From NCBI RefSeq assembly GCF_900114245.1, contig NZ_FOSK01000016.1, forward strand, positions 1-64,000: 64,000 bases of DNA, written 5' to 3'. The translations under genes were made by a program, and so were the position numbers. Below, one piece after another: positions 17,805 to 26,775 of this stretch (its first letter is position 1; each line of letters begins with the position of its first letter). This DNA comes from Pseudovibrio ascidiaceicola (lineage in GTDB: Bacteria > Pseudomonadota > Alphaproteobacteria > Rhizobiales > Stappiaceae). The notes under the pieces were generated by a model. That model made no database searches and was not told the DNA's origin. It worked only from the letters and a program-made list of their open reading frames with translations.

Positions 17805-17858
17805 CTGCTCTTCCAGACGAAAAAGAGCAGTTTAGGCAGGGAAACGCTACATTTCCCT
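17805..17858 (-). promoter_or_regulatory. Two tandem stem-loops in the oxidase leader
   Basis: Hairpin one: CTGCTCTT / AAGAGCAG at 17805-17830. Hairpin two: AGGGAAA / TTTCCCT at 17838-17858. Both lie between the upstream hydroxyglutarate oxidase gene stop and the multicopper oxidase start, the first only 8 bases before the ATG, so it may affect translation initiation. No T-tract follows either. Confidence 0.45.
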
Positions 17859-17888
17859 AGCATTATCGAGAGGATTATAAGGATTGAG

Positions 17889-19103
17889 TTACGCGCCGAT
17901 CAAACGATCAGCGCCCATGGAGCCCAGCGCAAGTGAGCTGGTCAGGCCTGGGCTTTCAATACCCATGTAAGTCAACAGCCCCGGAATGCCGTGAGTTTCC
18001 TCACCCCAAATTGCAAAGTCGGCTGCTTCAGCGCCCGCAGGAACCAGCTTAGGACGAATACCAGAATAGTCGGCCTGCAAGCTTCCATCAGCCAGATCGG
18101 GATAGTATTTACGGATCTGCGAATAAAACCGTTCGCCGTGCGCTTCATTCACTTCGTAGTCGATCTCGTCGATCCACTCCACATCAGGACCAAAGCGTGC
18201 CTGATTGCCCATATCCAGCGTGAGGTGAACACCAAGCCCACCCGGCTCTGGCACAGGATAGATCAGATGTGAGAACGGCGCATCTCCGGCAAGGCTGAAA
18301 TAGTTGCCCTTAGCGTAGTAAAGCTTCGGCACTTTACAAGACATATGCCCGGCCAGCTTGGAGAGCATCTTGTTGGAGTGAAGACCTGCAGCGATCACAA
18401 GCTCATGACAGGTAATCGCATAGCCATCCTTCATGACAACGGTAAAGCCGTCGCCTTTGAAGTTCTTGGCAGCAAACTCTTCATGCTCATCATTATCAAG
18501 ATGATGGTCAGCCGCTTCCAGATCCTCTTCCACCAGAATGTCAGCACCCATCAACTCGCTTGGGCGCATACCGGTTTCAATCTCAGTGACTTCTGTCCCA
18601 ACAACAACAAGCCCGCCATGCGCTTCCAGCCCACCTTGCAGCGCCATCATATACGCATGACTATCCACAATGCCTGTGGAAGGAGAAAACAGGGCGCCCT
18701 TACACGCCAGATGCGGTTCAAAGCCCCGCGCCTGCGCTTCATTGAGCATCAAAAGATCATCAACACCATTGGCTGCAGCACGTGCGCGGATGCCATCCAG
18801 CATGGAAACCTGGCTTTCATCGGTCGCAACAATCAGCTTACCAACGCGCTTGTACGGCACGCCAAATTCCTCGCAAAAGGAATACAGCATCTCCTTACCT
18901 TGCACGCAAGCCTTTGATTTCAATGAATCTTTTGCGTAGTAAATTCCGGCATGGACAACTTCGGAGTTACGAGCACTGATTTCAGAACCGATGATCTCGT
19001 GCTGTTCAAGCACAATAACTTCACGTCCCCTGCGCGCCAGTTCATAAGCCGCGCTCAAGCCCACAACTCCTGCACCGATTACGATGCACTCAACGTCTGC
19101 CAT
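17889..19103 (-). CDS. lhgO: FAD-dependent L-2-hydroxyglutarate oxidase-like enzyme
   Basis: A 404-residue flavoprotein. The FAD-binding Rossmann motif is CIVIGAGVVGLSAAYELARR, followed by SARNSEVVHAGIYY, a signature of the L-2-hydroxyglutarate dehydrogenase/oxidase group, and a C-terminal GIPGLLTYMGIESPG FAD-binding segment. The reaction would be L-2-hydroxyglutarate to 2-oxoglutarate with electrons to quinone or oxygen. An acidic, His-rich stretch of about 35 residues near 175-210 (containing EEDLEAADHHLDNDEHEEF) looks like an insertion. ATG at 19103 is used because ACAGGAATAGC precedes it. Monocistronic or ahead of the multicopper oxidase. Confidence 0.85.
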   Translation of the reverse strand: MADVECIVIGAGVVGLSAAYELARRGREVIVLEQHEIIGSEISARNSEVVHAGIYYAKDSLKSKACVQGKEMLYSFCEEFGVPYKRVGKLIVATDESQVSMLDGIRARAAANGVDDLLMLNEAQARGFEPHLACKGALFSPSTGIVDSHAYMMALQGGLEAHGGLVVVGTEVTEIETGMRPSELMGADILVEEDLEAADHHLDNDEHEEFAAKNFKGDGFTVVMKDGYAITCHELVIAAGLHSNKMLSKLAGHMSCKVPKLYYAKGNYFSLAGDAPFSHLIYPVPEPGGLGVHLTLDMGNQARFGPDVEWIDEIDYEVNEAHGERFYSQIRKYYPDLADGSLQADYSGIRPKLVPAGAEAADFAIWGEETHGIPGLLTYMGIESPGLTSSLALGSMGADRLIGA

Positions 19104-19430
19104 GCTATTCCTGTTTGCTCTTTTATTGTTGGGAGACAGACCCATAGCACATTACGCAGCAATCTAAACAATATACCCACAGCCTTTCCCGCATTAATCC
19201 CCAAGGCAAATGTGTAGATTTTGAGGCAGTATGTCTTGAAACGGCAAAACACCCAACATCTAGTAGGCAGCTTAATATACTAGGGTTCAACTCATTCAAT
19301 TTGATCCACAGACAGATGCATCACACAGATACACAAGCAAAAAGCCTGCGCCAGACGCAGACTTTTCCCATGCCCATGTAAGGTGCATGTTGATAATGTG
19401 CAACCAGCACAACGCACGTGAGAACAGAAC
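19104..19430. other. Intergenic region upstream of the flavoprotein gene
   Basis: AT-rich promoter region of the flavoprotein gene (minus strand). Its right part holds the terminator of the isochorismatase-like gene. No further gene or motif is supported. Confidence 0.4.
19338..19366 (-). terminator. Terminator of the isochorismatase-like gene
   Basis: On the minus strand AAAAGTCTGCG is followed by a short loop and CGCAGGCTTTTT, with one mismatch in the stem, then GCTTG. It lies about 65 bases beyond the hydrolase stop. Confidence 0.75.
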
Positions 19431-20108
19431 CTACTGAGCTTCAGCCAACTCTGCTGAATTCACCAGCTCCACGCCCTTGCTTATCAACTCTGTCCGGCAC
19501 TCTGCCCAACCCTTCGGATCAATGGAAAGCACAGCATCCCCTGCCAGTTCCACTGCATATCCGCGCCCCAGCGCCCCAAGCGCCGTACTCTTCACGCAGT
19601 AACATCCATCAAGTCCGGCAATCCTGAGCCGACCAACACCGTGCGTCTTCAGGAAAGTCTCCAGCTCCTCACTGGCAAACGCATCCCCCACACTCTTCAC
19701 AATATCCGCATCCGGCTGAAACCTGAGCCGCCTATCCAACTCAAGCCCATCAGAACCTTTCGTCCCAAGCCCCTCGCCAAGCAAACCAATCAGGAAGTTG
19801 GTGTACCCGCCTTCGTAAATCAGCCGTGTCGTAATCACAGGCTCTCCGCGCATCTGCGCCTTTGCTGCCAACGCATTAATCCGCGCAATCCGCTCTTCCA
19901 CAAAGCCTGTTGGCCACTGCCGTCCTTTGGTATCCTTGGTAAAGTCCTCCTGCACATCCAGCACCAACAACGCAGTTTGCCCCCGGTTCGCCGTATCAAT
20001 CACGGTTCCCTGCGTTGGCCCCTGCAACCGCATCAAACGCTGCGCCGTGTATCCAACGCCAATCAAAAGCACCAGAACCACAAAAACAACAACACTCCAC
20101 ATATTCAT
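19431..20108 (-). CDS. Membrane-anchored isochorismatase-like cysteine hydrolase
   Basis: A 225-residue protein with one N-terminal membrane segment (VVVFVVLVLLIGVGYTA), then an isochorismatase-fold domain. The triad is visible: Asp in LLVLDVQEDF, Lys in DADIVKSVGDAF and Cys in LDGCYCVKSTALGA. Such enzymes hydrolyse amides or ethers in small molecules. The start at 20108 has GGAGG seven bases upstream. The ATG is 14 bases from the marR stop, so it is co-transcribed with marR. The membrane anchor is unusual for the family. Confidence 0.85.
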   Translation of the reverse strand: MNMWSVVVFVVLVLLIGVGYTAQRLMRLQGPTQGTVIDTANRGQTALLVLDVQEDFTKDTKGRQWPTGFVEERIARINALAAKAQMRGEPVITTRLIYEGGYTNFLIGLLGEGLGTKGSDGLELDRRLRFQPDADIVKSVGDAFASEELETFLKTHGVGRLRIAGLDGCYCVKSTALGALGRGYAVELAGDAVLSIDPKGWAECRTELISKGVELVNSAELAEAQ

Positions 20109-20121
20109 CAATGCCTCCAAG

Positions 20122-20595
20122 TTACGACTGTGCCAGTGAGGAAAAACAACCAAGCAACGCCCGCTGCACTTTCAGATGCGCCCGCACCTCATCCGCACTC
20201 AGGTTCTGCAAAAGCTCTTCAAGAATAGAAAGTTCCGCCTGCCGGACCGCGGTAATCGCATCCCGCCCTTTTGAGCTCAGCACATAATAATGCGAGCGCA
20301 TATGAGCAGGGTTGTCCTTTATCTCCACAAACCCTGCAGCCTTGCACGCCGTTAGGACACGCGCCACAAACTGCCGTTTAAGGTCCAACCGCTCTGTCAG
20401 TGCTGGCGGCGTCATCGGAACACGACTGTTCAGCAAAGCCTCAAGAATGGCCCGCTCCCCAACACTCACCCCATGTTTTTGCGAGGCCACGTCCACCGCA
20501 TTGGTAATGTGCCGCAACAAGGGCCGCGTGATCTGTATCCCCTCATAAAGCAAATCCGCCAGTTCAGAGTCTCTCTGCATTTCTCGCTCTTCCAT
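20122..20595 (-). CDS. MarR-family transcriptional regulator
   Basis: A 157-residue winged-helix regulator. It has the MarR arrangement: N-terminal dimerisation helices, VSVGERAILEALL, the recognition region PPALTERLDLKRQFVARVL, and the wing with SHYYVLSSKGRDAI. It is followed 14 bases later by the isochorismatase-like gene and is divergent from the SDR-DoxX gene. A perfect palindrome overlapping a TTGACA box lies upstream, so autorepression and control of both flanking units is likely. The ligand is unknown. A GTG at 20616 would lengthen the protein by seven residues. Confidence 0.85.
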   Translation of the reverse strand: MEEREMQRDSELADLLYEGIQITRPLLRHITNAVDVASQKHGVSVGERAILEALLNSRVPMTPPALTERLDLKRQFVARVLTACKAAGFVEIKDNPAHMRSHYYVLSSKGRDAITAVRQAELSILEELLQNLSADEVRAHLKVQRALLGCFSSLAQS

Positions 20596-20624
20596 ACACC
20601 CACCAGACCACCCCACATCGATTC

Positions 20625-20641
20625 TGTCAACTAAGTTGACA
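20625..20641. promoter_or_regulatory. MarR operator and divergent promoter
   Basis: TGTCAACT-A-AGTTGACA is a perfect 17-bp dyad 30 bases upstream of the marR start. Its right arm contains TTGACA (20636-20641), a good -35 for the plus-strand gene, with GTAATG or TAATGG 17-18 bases later. Binding here would block that promoter. Confidence 0.75.
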
Positions 20642-20690
20642 AATAAGATACACTCAACGTAATGGCCCCATGCTAGGTTGAGGCATTAAT

Positions 20691-22028
20691 GTGAGTCTGG
20701 TCTTCGTTTTAAAAGTTCATTTTATGAGTACCCGCAAATCAGCAATTGTCCTCGGCGCTTATGGCTTCATCGGAGCAGCTTGCGTCAAACATCTTCAACA
20801 AGCAGGATTTCATGTCACAGGCGTCGGACGCTCCCAGTCAGCTGCCCGACAATGTTTCCCTGATCTTCAATGGAACTTTCTGGATATTGCCGCCGCAACC
20901 ACAACGGATTGGCGCAAGATCTTCGAAACGGCAGACATTATCATCAACGCCTCGGGCGCCTTGCAAGACACAGCCAAAGACAATCTCGATGCCATCCACG
21001 TACAGGCCATCGAACGCATGTGCGAGGCTTTGCAAAACACAGATAAGCTGTTCATCCAGATCTCAGCTGCTGGCGTAAAGCCTGATGCAGCCACGCACTT
21101 CCTCCGCACCAAGGCAAAAGGTGATGCAATCCTCCAGAAGCAGCTGGAGCATGCAATTATTCTGCGCCCTGCGCTCGTGATTGGCCCACAAGCCTATGGT
21201 GGAACAGCGCTCCTGCGAGCGGCCAGCGCCATGCCGTTCATCGGTTTCAAGGTGTTTCCCGAAAGCCAAATACAATCTATCGCACTTGATGATGTAGCCA
21301 AGGTGGTCACACATTGCGCACTGGGCAAAGTCCCCAAAGGAACAACGGCAGACCTTGCGGAAGCAACATCGCAAACACTCTGGCAACTCACAAATGCAGT
21401 GAGAGCATGGCAAGGCTTCCCGCAATGGCGCCATGCCATCACAACACCAAACTGGCTCCTGACGGCGACAAGTAAACTGGCAGATGCTCTTGGAACGCTT
21501 GGTTGGCGTTCCCCCCTGCGCTCCACATCCATCGAAACCCTGCAAAACGGTATCACCGCTGATACGACCACATGGCAAAAGGCGGGCGGATTTCCTTGCA
21601 AGTCACTTAATGAGACACTAAGCAGCCTGCCAGGTTCCACTCAGGAACGCTGGTTTGCAAGGCTGTATCTTTTATTGCCCCTCACGATTGCCTGCCTTTC
21701 TCTCTTCTGGCTCGCTTCCGGCACTATTGGAGCAATTCAGTTTAGTGAGGCACAGAACGTTCTGACCGAACGCGGCATGGATCAAACACTCAGCTTACTC
21801 TTTGTATTTGCAGGCAGTATCACCGATATCACGCTTGGTAGCCTCATCCTCTTTAGAAGAAGCACCCGCCTAGCCTGCCTTGGCATGATCGCGGTGACAC
21901 TTGGCTACTTAGGTGCCGGCACGTTGTGGGCGACGGATCTCTGGGCAGATCCCCTTGGCCCATATGTCAAAACAATCCCGGCCGTGATCCTTGCCCTCTT
22001 TCCCATTCTGCTGCTGGAGGAGAGATGA
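20691..22028 (+). CDS. NAD(P)-binding SDR protein fused to a DoxX-like membrane domain
   Basis: A 445-residue fusion. The N-terminal half is an atypical short-chain dehydrogenase with the Rossmann motif VLGAYGFIGAACVKHLQ and the NAD-domain strand IIINASGALQDTAK. From about residue 320 four hydrophobic segments (LYLLLPLTIACLSLFWLASG and three more) form a DoxX_3-type membrane domain. Such fusions are known but their reaction is not. The GTG at 20691 has GAGG at good distance; an ATG at 20724 without a ribosome site is an alternative. The stop overlaps the next ATG. Confidence 0.8.
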   Translation: MSLVFVLKVHFMSTRKSAIVLGAYGFIGAACVKHLQQAGFHVTGVGRSQSAARQCFPDLQWNFLDIAAATTTDWRKIFETADIIINASGALQDTAKDNLDAIHVQAIERMCEALQNTDKLFIQISAAGVKPDAATHFLRTKAKGDAILQKQLEHAIILRPALVIGPQAYGGTALLRAASAMPFIGFKVFPESQIQSIALDDVAKVVTHCALGKVPKGTTADLAEATSQTLWQLTNAVRAWQGFPQWRHAITTPNWLLTATSKLADALGTLGWRSPLRSTSIETLQNGITADTTTWQKAGGFPCKSLNETLSSLPGSTQERWFARLYLLLPLTIACLSLFWLASGTIGAIQFSEAQNVLTERGMDQTLSLLFVFAGSITDITLGSLILFRRSTRLACLGMIAVTLGYLGAGTLWATDLWADPLGPYVKTIPAVILALFPILLLEER

Positions 22029-22498
22029 CCTACGAGTTTCTCAAGTTCCTGCACATCATCGGTGCCTGCGTTCTCATCGGCACAGGCGCAGGCATAGCTT
22101 TCTTCATGGTGATCGCTTCCAGAACTCTGGATGCAGCTGCAATCGCCCACACTGCTGGAACGGTTGTCATTGCAGACACCCTCTTCACTGCCACCGCAGT
22201 GATCATTCAACCCATCACCGGATATCTGCTGGCAAGAGAAGTAGGCTGGTCTTTGACCGAGGGTTGGATCCTACTCTCACTCGCACTTTACGTGCTTATT
22301 GGCGCATTCTGGCTCCCAGTGGTCTGGATACAAATCCAACTCAGAAACCTTGCCACAACAGCAGCCACGGCAGGCACGCCATTACCACCCCGCTATCACA
22401 CCCTCTACCGCATCTGGTTCGCCTGCGGCTTCCCCGCTTTCATTGCGATACTAGGGATTGTTTGGCTGATGATTGTGAGGCCACCTCTCCAACTCTAA
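22025..22498 (+). CDS. DUF2269 integral membrane protein
   Basis: A 157-residue protein with four membrane segments, starting MTYEFLKFLHIIGACVLIG and including TGYLLAREVGWSLTEGW, features I associate with DUF2269. Its ATG overlaps the stop of the SDR-DoxX gene (ATGA), so the two are translationally coupled, and CTGGAGGAG supplies the ribosome site. Pairing of a DoxX-type SDR fusion with DUF2269 suggests one membrane complex, perhaps electron transfer, but no function is established. Probably MarR-controlled through the upstream dyad. Confidence 0.75.
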   Translation: MTYEFLKFLHIIGACVLIGTGAGIAFFMVIASRTLDAAAIAHTAGTVVIADTLFTATAVIIQPITGYLLAREVGWSLTEGWILLSLALYVLIGAFWLPVVWIQIQLRNLATTAATAGTPLPPRYHTLYRIWFACGFPAFIAILGIVWLMIVRPPLQL

Positions 22499-22531
22499 GT
22501 AAAAGACAGAACGAAAGCTAAGTAAACTCAT

Positions 22532-23377
22532 TCACTTTGCATGCGACGAAATAAAGTTGAACCGCTTAAAATTTGAAGGTGCCGCTTGCTCCGACATAAA
22601 CACGTCCAAATCAGCTTTACGATTATACCAGTATTTCAGAAGAATTTTATCACTATGAAACTGATGCATGAAATTCCCATAGAGCTCAAACTCAGAAAAA
22701 CCCGTCAAGCAATCGTCATGAACACAATTCAGAATCCCTTTATGCCAAGGCAATCCTGTTCTCTTTTCAATTATTCTATGCAACTCCAGCATCCTCTCTC
22801 GTTCAAATCCCATACAATGGGATACAAACGAGTATGGATGCGTCTCATTTCCCCCTATGAGGGTCGGCACAGGCTTTAAAAAATTCGCATTGCGCTCATC
22901 AGAGGAATAGAAAATCGACCTTTCCTGGGCATCCCAAAACGTCACGGCTCGCACAGGACGGGTATCACTATCAAATGTGATTACACGCTCATCCTGAATG
23001 AAGTAAGGGAAACTTAGCTTAATAAACTGTTGGCGATACCAACCATTTAAACGCTTACGAGCAGCCTGAAACTTCAACACATCTTCCGATAAAATATCAG
23101 TTTCAACAATGTGCACAGCTCCAATTTTATGGCAGAACTGTGCAATATCTTCGCTTGGCGGAGTCACAACGTAAACTTGCTCAATCTCATGATTAACTAG
23201 TGCCATGGCAGAAGGGATTGCCCGTGCAGCGCGATCAAGATCTTTGGGTGCCAGCGGGAAGAGAAGGGATACAGGCTTACTGCTCGGAGCCACCGGCTCT
23301 CGGGGCAGCCAAGCGAGAATGTATCTGAATAAGTGACTTCTTAGTCTTCTGTTAATTTTATTGAAATCTAAAACCAT
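22532..23377 (-). CDS. DUF6492-like putative glycosyltransferase, low GC
   Basis: A 281-residue protein without signal peptide. The N-terminal part resembles a nucleotide-sugar transferase fold: PVSLLFPLAPKDLDRAARAI, a strand QVYVVTPPSED, and RVITFDSDTRPV with a DxD-like SDT. Later FVSHCMGFERERML and CVHDDCLTGFSEFELYGNF match the general shape of DUF6492 proteins, which are found in surface polysaccharide clusters. The acceptor is unknown. The gene and its upstream region are visibly more AT-rich than neighbours, a sign of transfer or foreign origin. It stands alone between the DUF2269 gene and gatA. Confidence 0.6.
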   Translation of the reverse strand: MVLDFNKINRRLRSHLFRYILAWLPREPVAPSSKPVSLLFPLAPKDLDRAARAIPSAMALVNHEIEQVYVVTPPSEDIAQFCHKIGAVHIVETDILSEDVLKFQAARKRLNGWYRQQFIKLSFPYFIQDERVITFDSDTRPVRAVTFWDAQERSIFYSSDERNANFLKPVPTLIGGNETHPYSFVSHCMGFERERMLELHRIIEKRTGLPWHKGILNCVHDDCLTGFSEFELYGNFMHQFHSDKILLKYWYNRKADLDVFMSEQAAPSNFKRFNFISSHAK

Positions 23378-23478
23378 TTTGAATTTACCATTTCAAAGAA
23401 ATTCTCTTAATGGACATATAAAAAGAATAATTACAAAGGGGCAACGCAAACTGCACTGAATATTTTTAGAACAGTTCC

Positions 23479-23505
23479 AAAGGCCCCGGATCTCTCCGAG
23501 GCCTT
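23479..23505. terminator. Hairpin between gatA and the DUF6492-like gene
   Basis: AAGGCC(C)CGG pairs with CCG(A)GGCCTT. The plus-strand side is followed by CGTCATTTTT. It lies 28 bases past the gatA stop and probably ends the gatCA transcript, though the minus-strand U-tract is weak. Confidence 0.6.
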
Positions 23506-23532
23506 CGTCATTTTTAGCAGCAGCGCTGAGGC

Positions 23533-25020
23533 TTACTTGCTCCACCAGTTGGCGGAAGGTTCAAAGCGGCCGGCAGCCTGTTCGATGACTTCACCAACCT
23601 GGAACAGAGTGCCTTCATCGAATGGTTTACCGATCAGCTGCAGGCCCAGTGGCAGGCCGTCTTTGTTGAGACCAGCTGGGATGGACATGCCCGGAACACC
23701 AGCCATGTTGGCTGTCACGGTGAACACGTCATTCATGTACATGGTCACTGGATCAGTGATCTCACCCGGAGCAAACGCAGCATCTGGAGTAGTTGGTGTC
23801 AGGATTGCATCCACACCGTCCGCCCATGCATTGTCAAAGTCCTGCTTGATCAGGGTACGAACCTTCTGCGCTTTCAGGTAGTACGCGTCGTAGTAACCTG
23901 CAGACAGAACGTAAGTGCCGATCATCACGCGGCGCTTCACTTCATCACCGAAGCCAGCTGCGCGGGTGTTCTCATACATCTCTACAATGTCGTTGCCCGG
24001 CACACGCAGACCATAGCGAACACCATCATAACGAGCCAGGTTGGAAGACGCTTCCGCTGGAGCCACGATGTAATAAGCAGGCAAAGCGTATTTGGTGTTT
24101 GGCAGAGAAATCTCGACGATCTCAGCGCCAGCTTCCTTCAGCCATGCAATGCCCTGCTGCCAGAGCGCTTCAATCTCCTCTGGAATACCATCCATGTGGT
24201 ACTCTTTAGGAATACCGATCTTCATGCCCTTGATGGACTTGCCGATGAAATCTTCATAGTTCGGCACAGGCGCATCAACAGAAGTGGTGTCTTTCGCATC
24301 AACGGAAGCCATGGACTTCAGCAGGATCGCGTTATCACGCACGGTACGGCCAATTGGACCAGCCTGATCAAGAGAAGATGCAAACGCAACCATACCCCAG
24401 CGAGAACAACGGCCATAAGTTGGCTTGATGCCAACAGTACCGGTCAACGCTGCAGGCTGACGAATGGAACCACCGGTATCAGAAGCTGTTGCCGCAGCAC
24501 AAAGATGTGCAGCAACAGCAGAAGCGGAACCACCAGAAGACCCGCCAGGAACCAGTGCAGTCTCAGTGCCATTGCGGCGCCAAGGGTTCACAACATTGCC
24601 GTAAAAGGAAGTCTCGTTGGAAGAGCCCATCGCGAACTCGTCCATGTTCAGCTTACCCAGCATCACAGCACCGTCGTCAAACAGGTTCTGCGTAACAGTG
24701 GACTCATACTCTGGCTTAAAGCCATCGAGGATGTGAGAACACGCCTGAGTGTGAACACCTTTGGTCGCGTAAAGGTCTTTAATGCCGAGAGGAATACCTT
24801 CCAGCGGACGCGCCTCGCCAGCAGCGATTTTTGCGTCAGACGCTTTGGCCTGCTCACGGGCAATATCACCAGTCACAGCAATATACGCATTAAGCGCTTC
24901 GTTGCCGGACTCGATAGCACCGAGGTAGCTCTCAGTCAGTTCAGTTGCGGTAAAGTCACGGGCAGCAAGCTTGTCGCGCGCCTCAGCGATCGTCAGTTTG
25001 GTAAGATCAGTCACAGTCAT
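23533..25020 (-). CDS. gatA: Asp-tRNA(Asn)/Glu-tRNA(Gln) amidotransferase subunit A
   Basis: A 495-residue amidase subunit of GatCAB that releases ammonia from glutamine for transfer to mischarged tRNA. The Ser-cisSer-Lys triad is visible: Lys in [14 protein letters not shown] (about 77), Ser in the [14 protein letters not shown] loop (about 155) and Ser in [13 protein letters not shown] (about 178). Full length. It starts 21 bases after gatC, so the two form an operon. gatB is 10 kb away on the same strand. Confidence 0.97.
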   Translation of the reverse strand: MTVTDLTKLTIAEARDKLAARDFTATELTESYLGAIESGNEALNAYIAVTGDIAREQAKASDAKIAAGEARPLEGIPLGIKDLYATKGVHTQACSHILDGFKPEYESTVTQNLFDDGAVMLGKLNMDEFAMGSSNETSFYGNVVNPWRRNGTETALVPGGSSGGSASAVAAHLCAAATASDTGGSIRQPAALTGTVGIKPTYGRCSRWGMVAFASSLDQAGPIGRTVRDNAILLKSMASVDAKDTTSVDAPVPNYEDFIGKSIKGMKIGIPKEYHMDGIPEEIEALWQQGIAWLKEAGAEIVEISLPNTKYALPAYYIVAPAEASSNLARYDGVRYGLRVPGNDIVEMYENTRAAGFGDEVKRRVMIGTYVLSAGYYDAYYLKAQKVRTLIKQDFDNAWADGVDAILTPTTPDAAFAPGEITDPVTMYMNDVFTVTANMAGVPGMSIPAGLNKDGLPLGLQLIGKPFDEGTLFQVGEVIEQAAGRFEPSANWWSK

Positions 25021-25041
25021 TATCCTTGTGAAATCGGGCGC

Positions 25042-25329
25042 TTATTCAACAACTTTAGGCACGGTGAAGAAGTTGTCTTCATGCACCGGCGCGTTGGAAA
25101 CAACCTTGTCCGCATAACCGCCGTCTGTCTGGCCATCACTGCGCTTCTTCATGGTGGTTTCAACCACAGAGGTCATTGGCTCAACGCCGTCAACATTCAC
25201 TTCGTTCAGCTGCTCAACAAAACCAAGGATCGTGTTCAGCTCACCAGTCATTTTCTCCGCCTGCGCGTCATCAACCTTGATGCGCGCCAGTCCGGCAACA
25301 CGTTTTACGGTGTTCAGATCAACCGACAT
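25042..25329 (-). CDS. gatC: Asp-tRNA(Asn)/Glu-tRNA(Gln) amidotransferase subunit C
   Basis: A 95-residue subunit that wraps GatA and GatB. It has the family pattern: [40 protein letters not shown], and the C-terminal [20 protein letters not shown] that inserts between partners. Standard length. First gene of the gatC-gatA operon; GGAGTGAAAC precedes the ATG. Confidence 0.95.
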   Translation of the reverse strand: MSVDLNTVKRVAGLARIKVDDAQAEKMTGELNTILGFVEQLNEVNVDGVEPMTSVVETTMKKRSDGQTDGGYADKVVSNAPVHEDNFFTVPKVVE

Positions 25330-25395
25330 GTTTCACTCCGAAATTACGGGGGCAAAGAACTGCCCGCCTCGAATTCATCGCAAAGAGCTATAAAC

Positions 25396-25431
25396 ACAAA
25401 AAAACAGCAGAACAATCACTGCCCTGCTGTT
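25396..25431 (-). terminator. Terminator of the MFS transporter gene
   Basis: On the minus strand AACAGCAG pairs with CTGCTGTT across a 13-base loop, followed by a run of seven T. It lies about 45 bases past the MFS stop. Confidence 0.8.
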
Positions 25432-25473
25432 CATCCCTCATATTCTCAATATTACGGAACTGATTAGTACCGA

Positions 25474-26694
25474 TTATTGAGAAGCATATGCAGGTGATCT
25501 CCCGCGAATGCCCGATACCACCAGCCACAACGCCAGACCTAGCAACAGCGGAAGCGCAGAAAGTGAAAGCCCTGCCCAGCCAACAGTGCTGAACAAAACA
25601 CCCGTTGAAAGCGCACAGATCGCAGACACCAAGGCCACGACTGAATCGTTGGCCCCCTGGGCAAGCGGCGCATCTTCAGGCGCAACAACCTCAACCAATC
25701 GAGACGTCGCGCCGATGAACCCAAAATTCCAGCCAACTCCCAGCAGGATCAAAGCCACGTAGAAGGCCCAGATCTCAACACTGAGCGCCCCAATCAGCCC
25801 TGCAGCCGCAAGTATCAACAAACCCAGCACCATGACTGAGGTCGTACCAATCCGGCGAATTATGTAACCGGTGACAAAGCTCGGGCCAAACATGGCAACC
25901 AGATGCCAACGGATCACATCACTGGATTGTCCAACTGAGAACCCACAATACTCCATGGCGAGCGGCGTAGGTGACATCTGCATGGTCATGAAACCAAAGG
26001 AGAGCCCGGCACAGGCCGTTGCACTCCAAACAGCTGGTCGGCGCAGCACTTTCAAGGAGGCAATAAGTCCTTTCACTTGTTGATCTTTCTTCAAGGCAGG
26101 CGGCAGGTCTAAACCCAGCACAGGCAGCGCACCCACAACAGCAACACCCGCCAAGGCAAGATAACTGCCCACAAAAGGAATAACACCGCCAAAATCCTTC
26201 ACCACACCAACAAGACTTGGGCCGAGAAGAGCCGAGAGCAGCCCCATAGACATACTCAGCGATATGGCCATGGGCTTCCATCTTTCACTGGCGCTGTCAG
26301 ACGCTGCAAACCGCATGAAGGCATAGGCCGCCGTGGCAATGCCCAAAAGAACATGCCCAATGAGCAACACGACAAACTGATTGGAATAAAGCGCATAAAC
26401 GCAGAACAACGAACCAATGATACTCAGAACCACCCCCAGCAAGATGCCTTTCTGCCGACCATAGCGCCCCATAAACAGCGAGATAGGTGTAGCAAACAGA
26501 AAGTTGCCAAACATCTGCAGTGCCAGCGGCACAGTCGCCATAGTGGGATGGGGCGCAAGATACGACCCTGCCAAAGCGCTGATCGCAATCAGGATTGGCA
26601 TCTGCATGGAAAGGATTGCTGTTGCAACTAAAATGAGCGGAAAGTTGCGTGCCCTGTAGGCTGCTCCCGGCTCCGCCACCTCTGAAAGTCCCAT
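25474..26694 (-). CDS. MFS transporter
   Basis: A 406-residue inner-membrane transporter with about 12 hydrophobic segments. The MFS loop 2-3 motif is present as LFMGRYGRQKGILLG, and the second half has VTGYIIRRIGTTSVMVLG. It resembles YnfM/multidrug-type exporters, but the substrate is not evident. The gene is divergent from a GlxA-type regulator and a TetR gene, so it is probably an inducible efflux or uptake system. It ends in a strong terminator. Confidence 0.85.
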   Translation of the reverse strand: MGLSEVAEPGAAYRARNFPLILVATAILSMQMPILIAISALAGSYLAPHPTMATVPLALQMFGNFLFATPISLFMGRYGRQKGILLGVVLSIIGSLFCVYALYSNQFVVLLIGHVLLGIATAAYAFMRFAASDSASERWKPMAISLSMSMGLLSALLGPSLVGVVKDFGGVIPFVGSYLALAGVAVVGALPVLGLDLPPALKKDQQVKGLIASLKVLRRPAVWSATACAGLSFGFMTMQMSPTPLAMEYCGFSVGQSSDVIRWHLVAMFGPSFVTGYIIRRIGTTSVMVLGLLILAAAGLIGALSVEIWAFYVALILLGVGWNFGFIGATSRLVEVVAPEDAPLAQGANDSVVALVSAICALSTGVLFSTVGWAGLSLSALPLLLGLALWLVVSGIRGRSPAYASQ

Positions 26695-26775
26695 AGTAAT
26701 TCCTCGAAGAAACTTTGACCTCCTTCAAATTACCGCTTACAACATTTGGCAGTTAGGACATTAGAGCTTCAAATC

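Noticed and set aside
24196-25467. A 423-codon frame antisense to gatA and gatC
   Set aside because: A shadow of the gatCA coding sequence; no recognisable domain.
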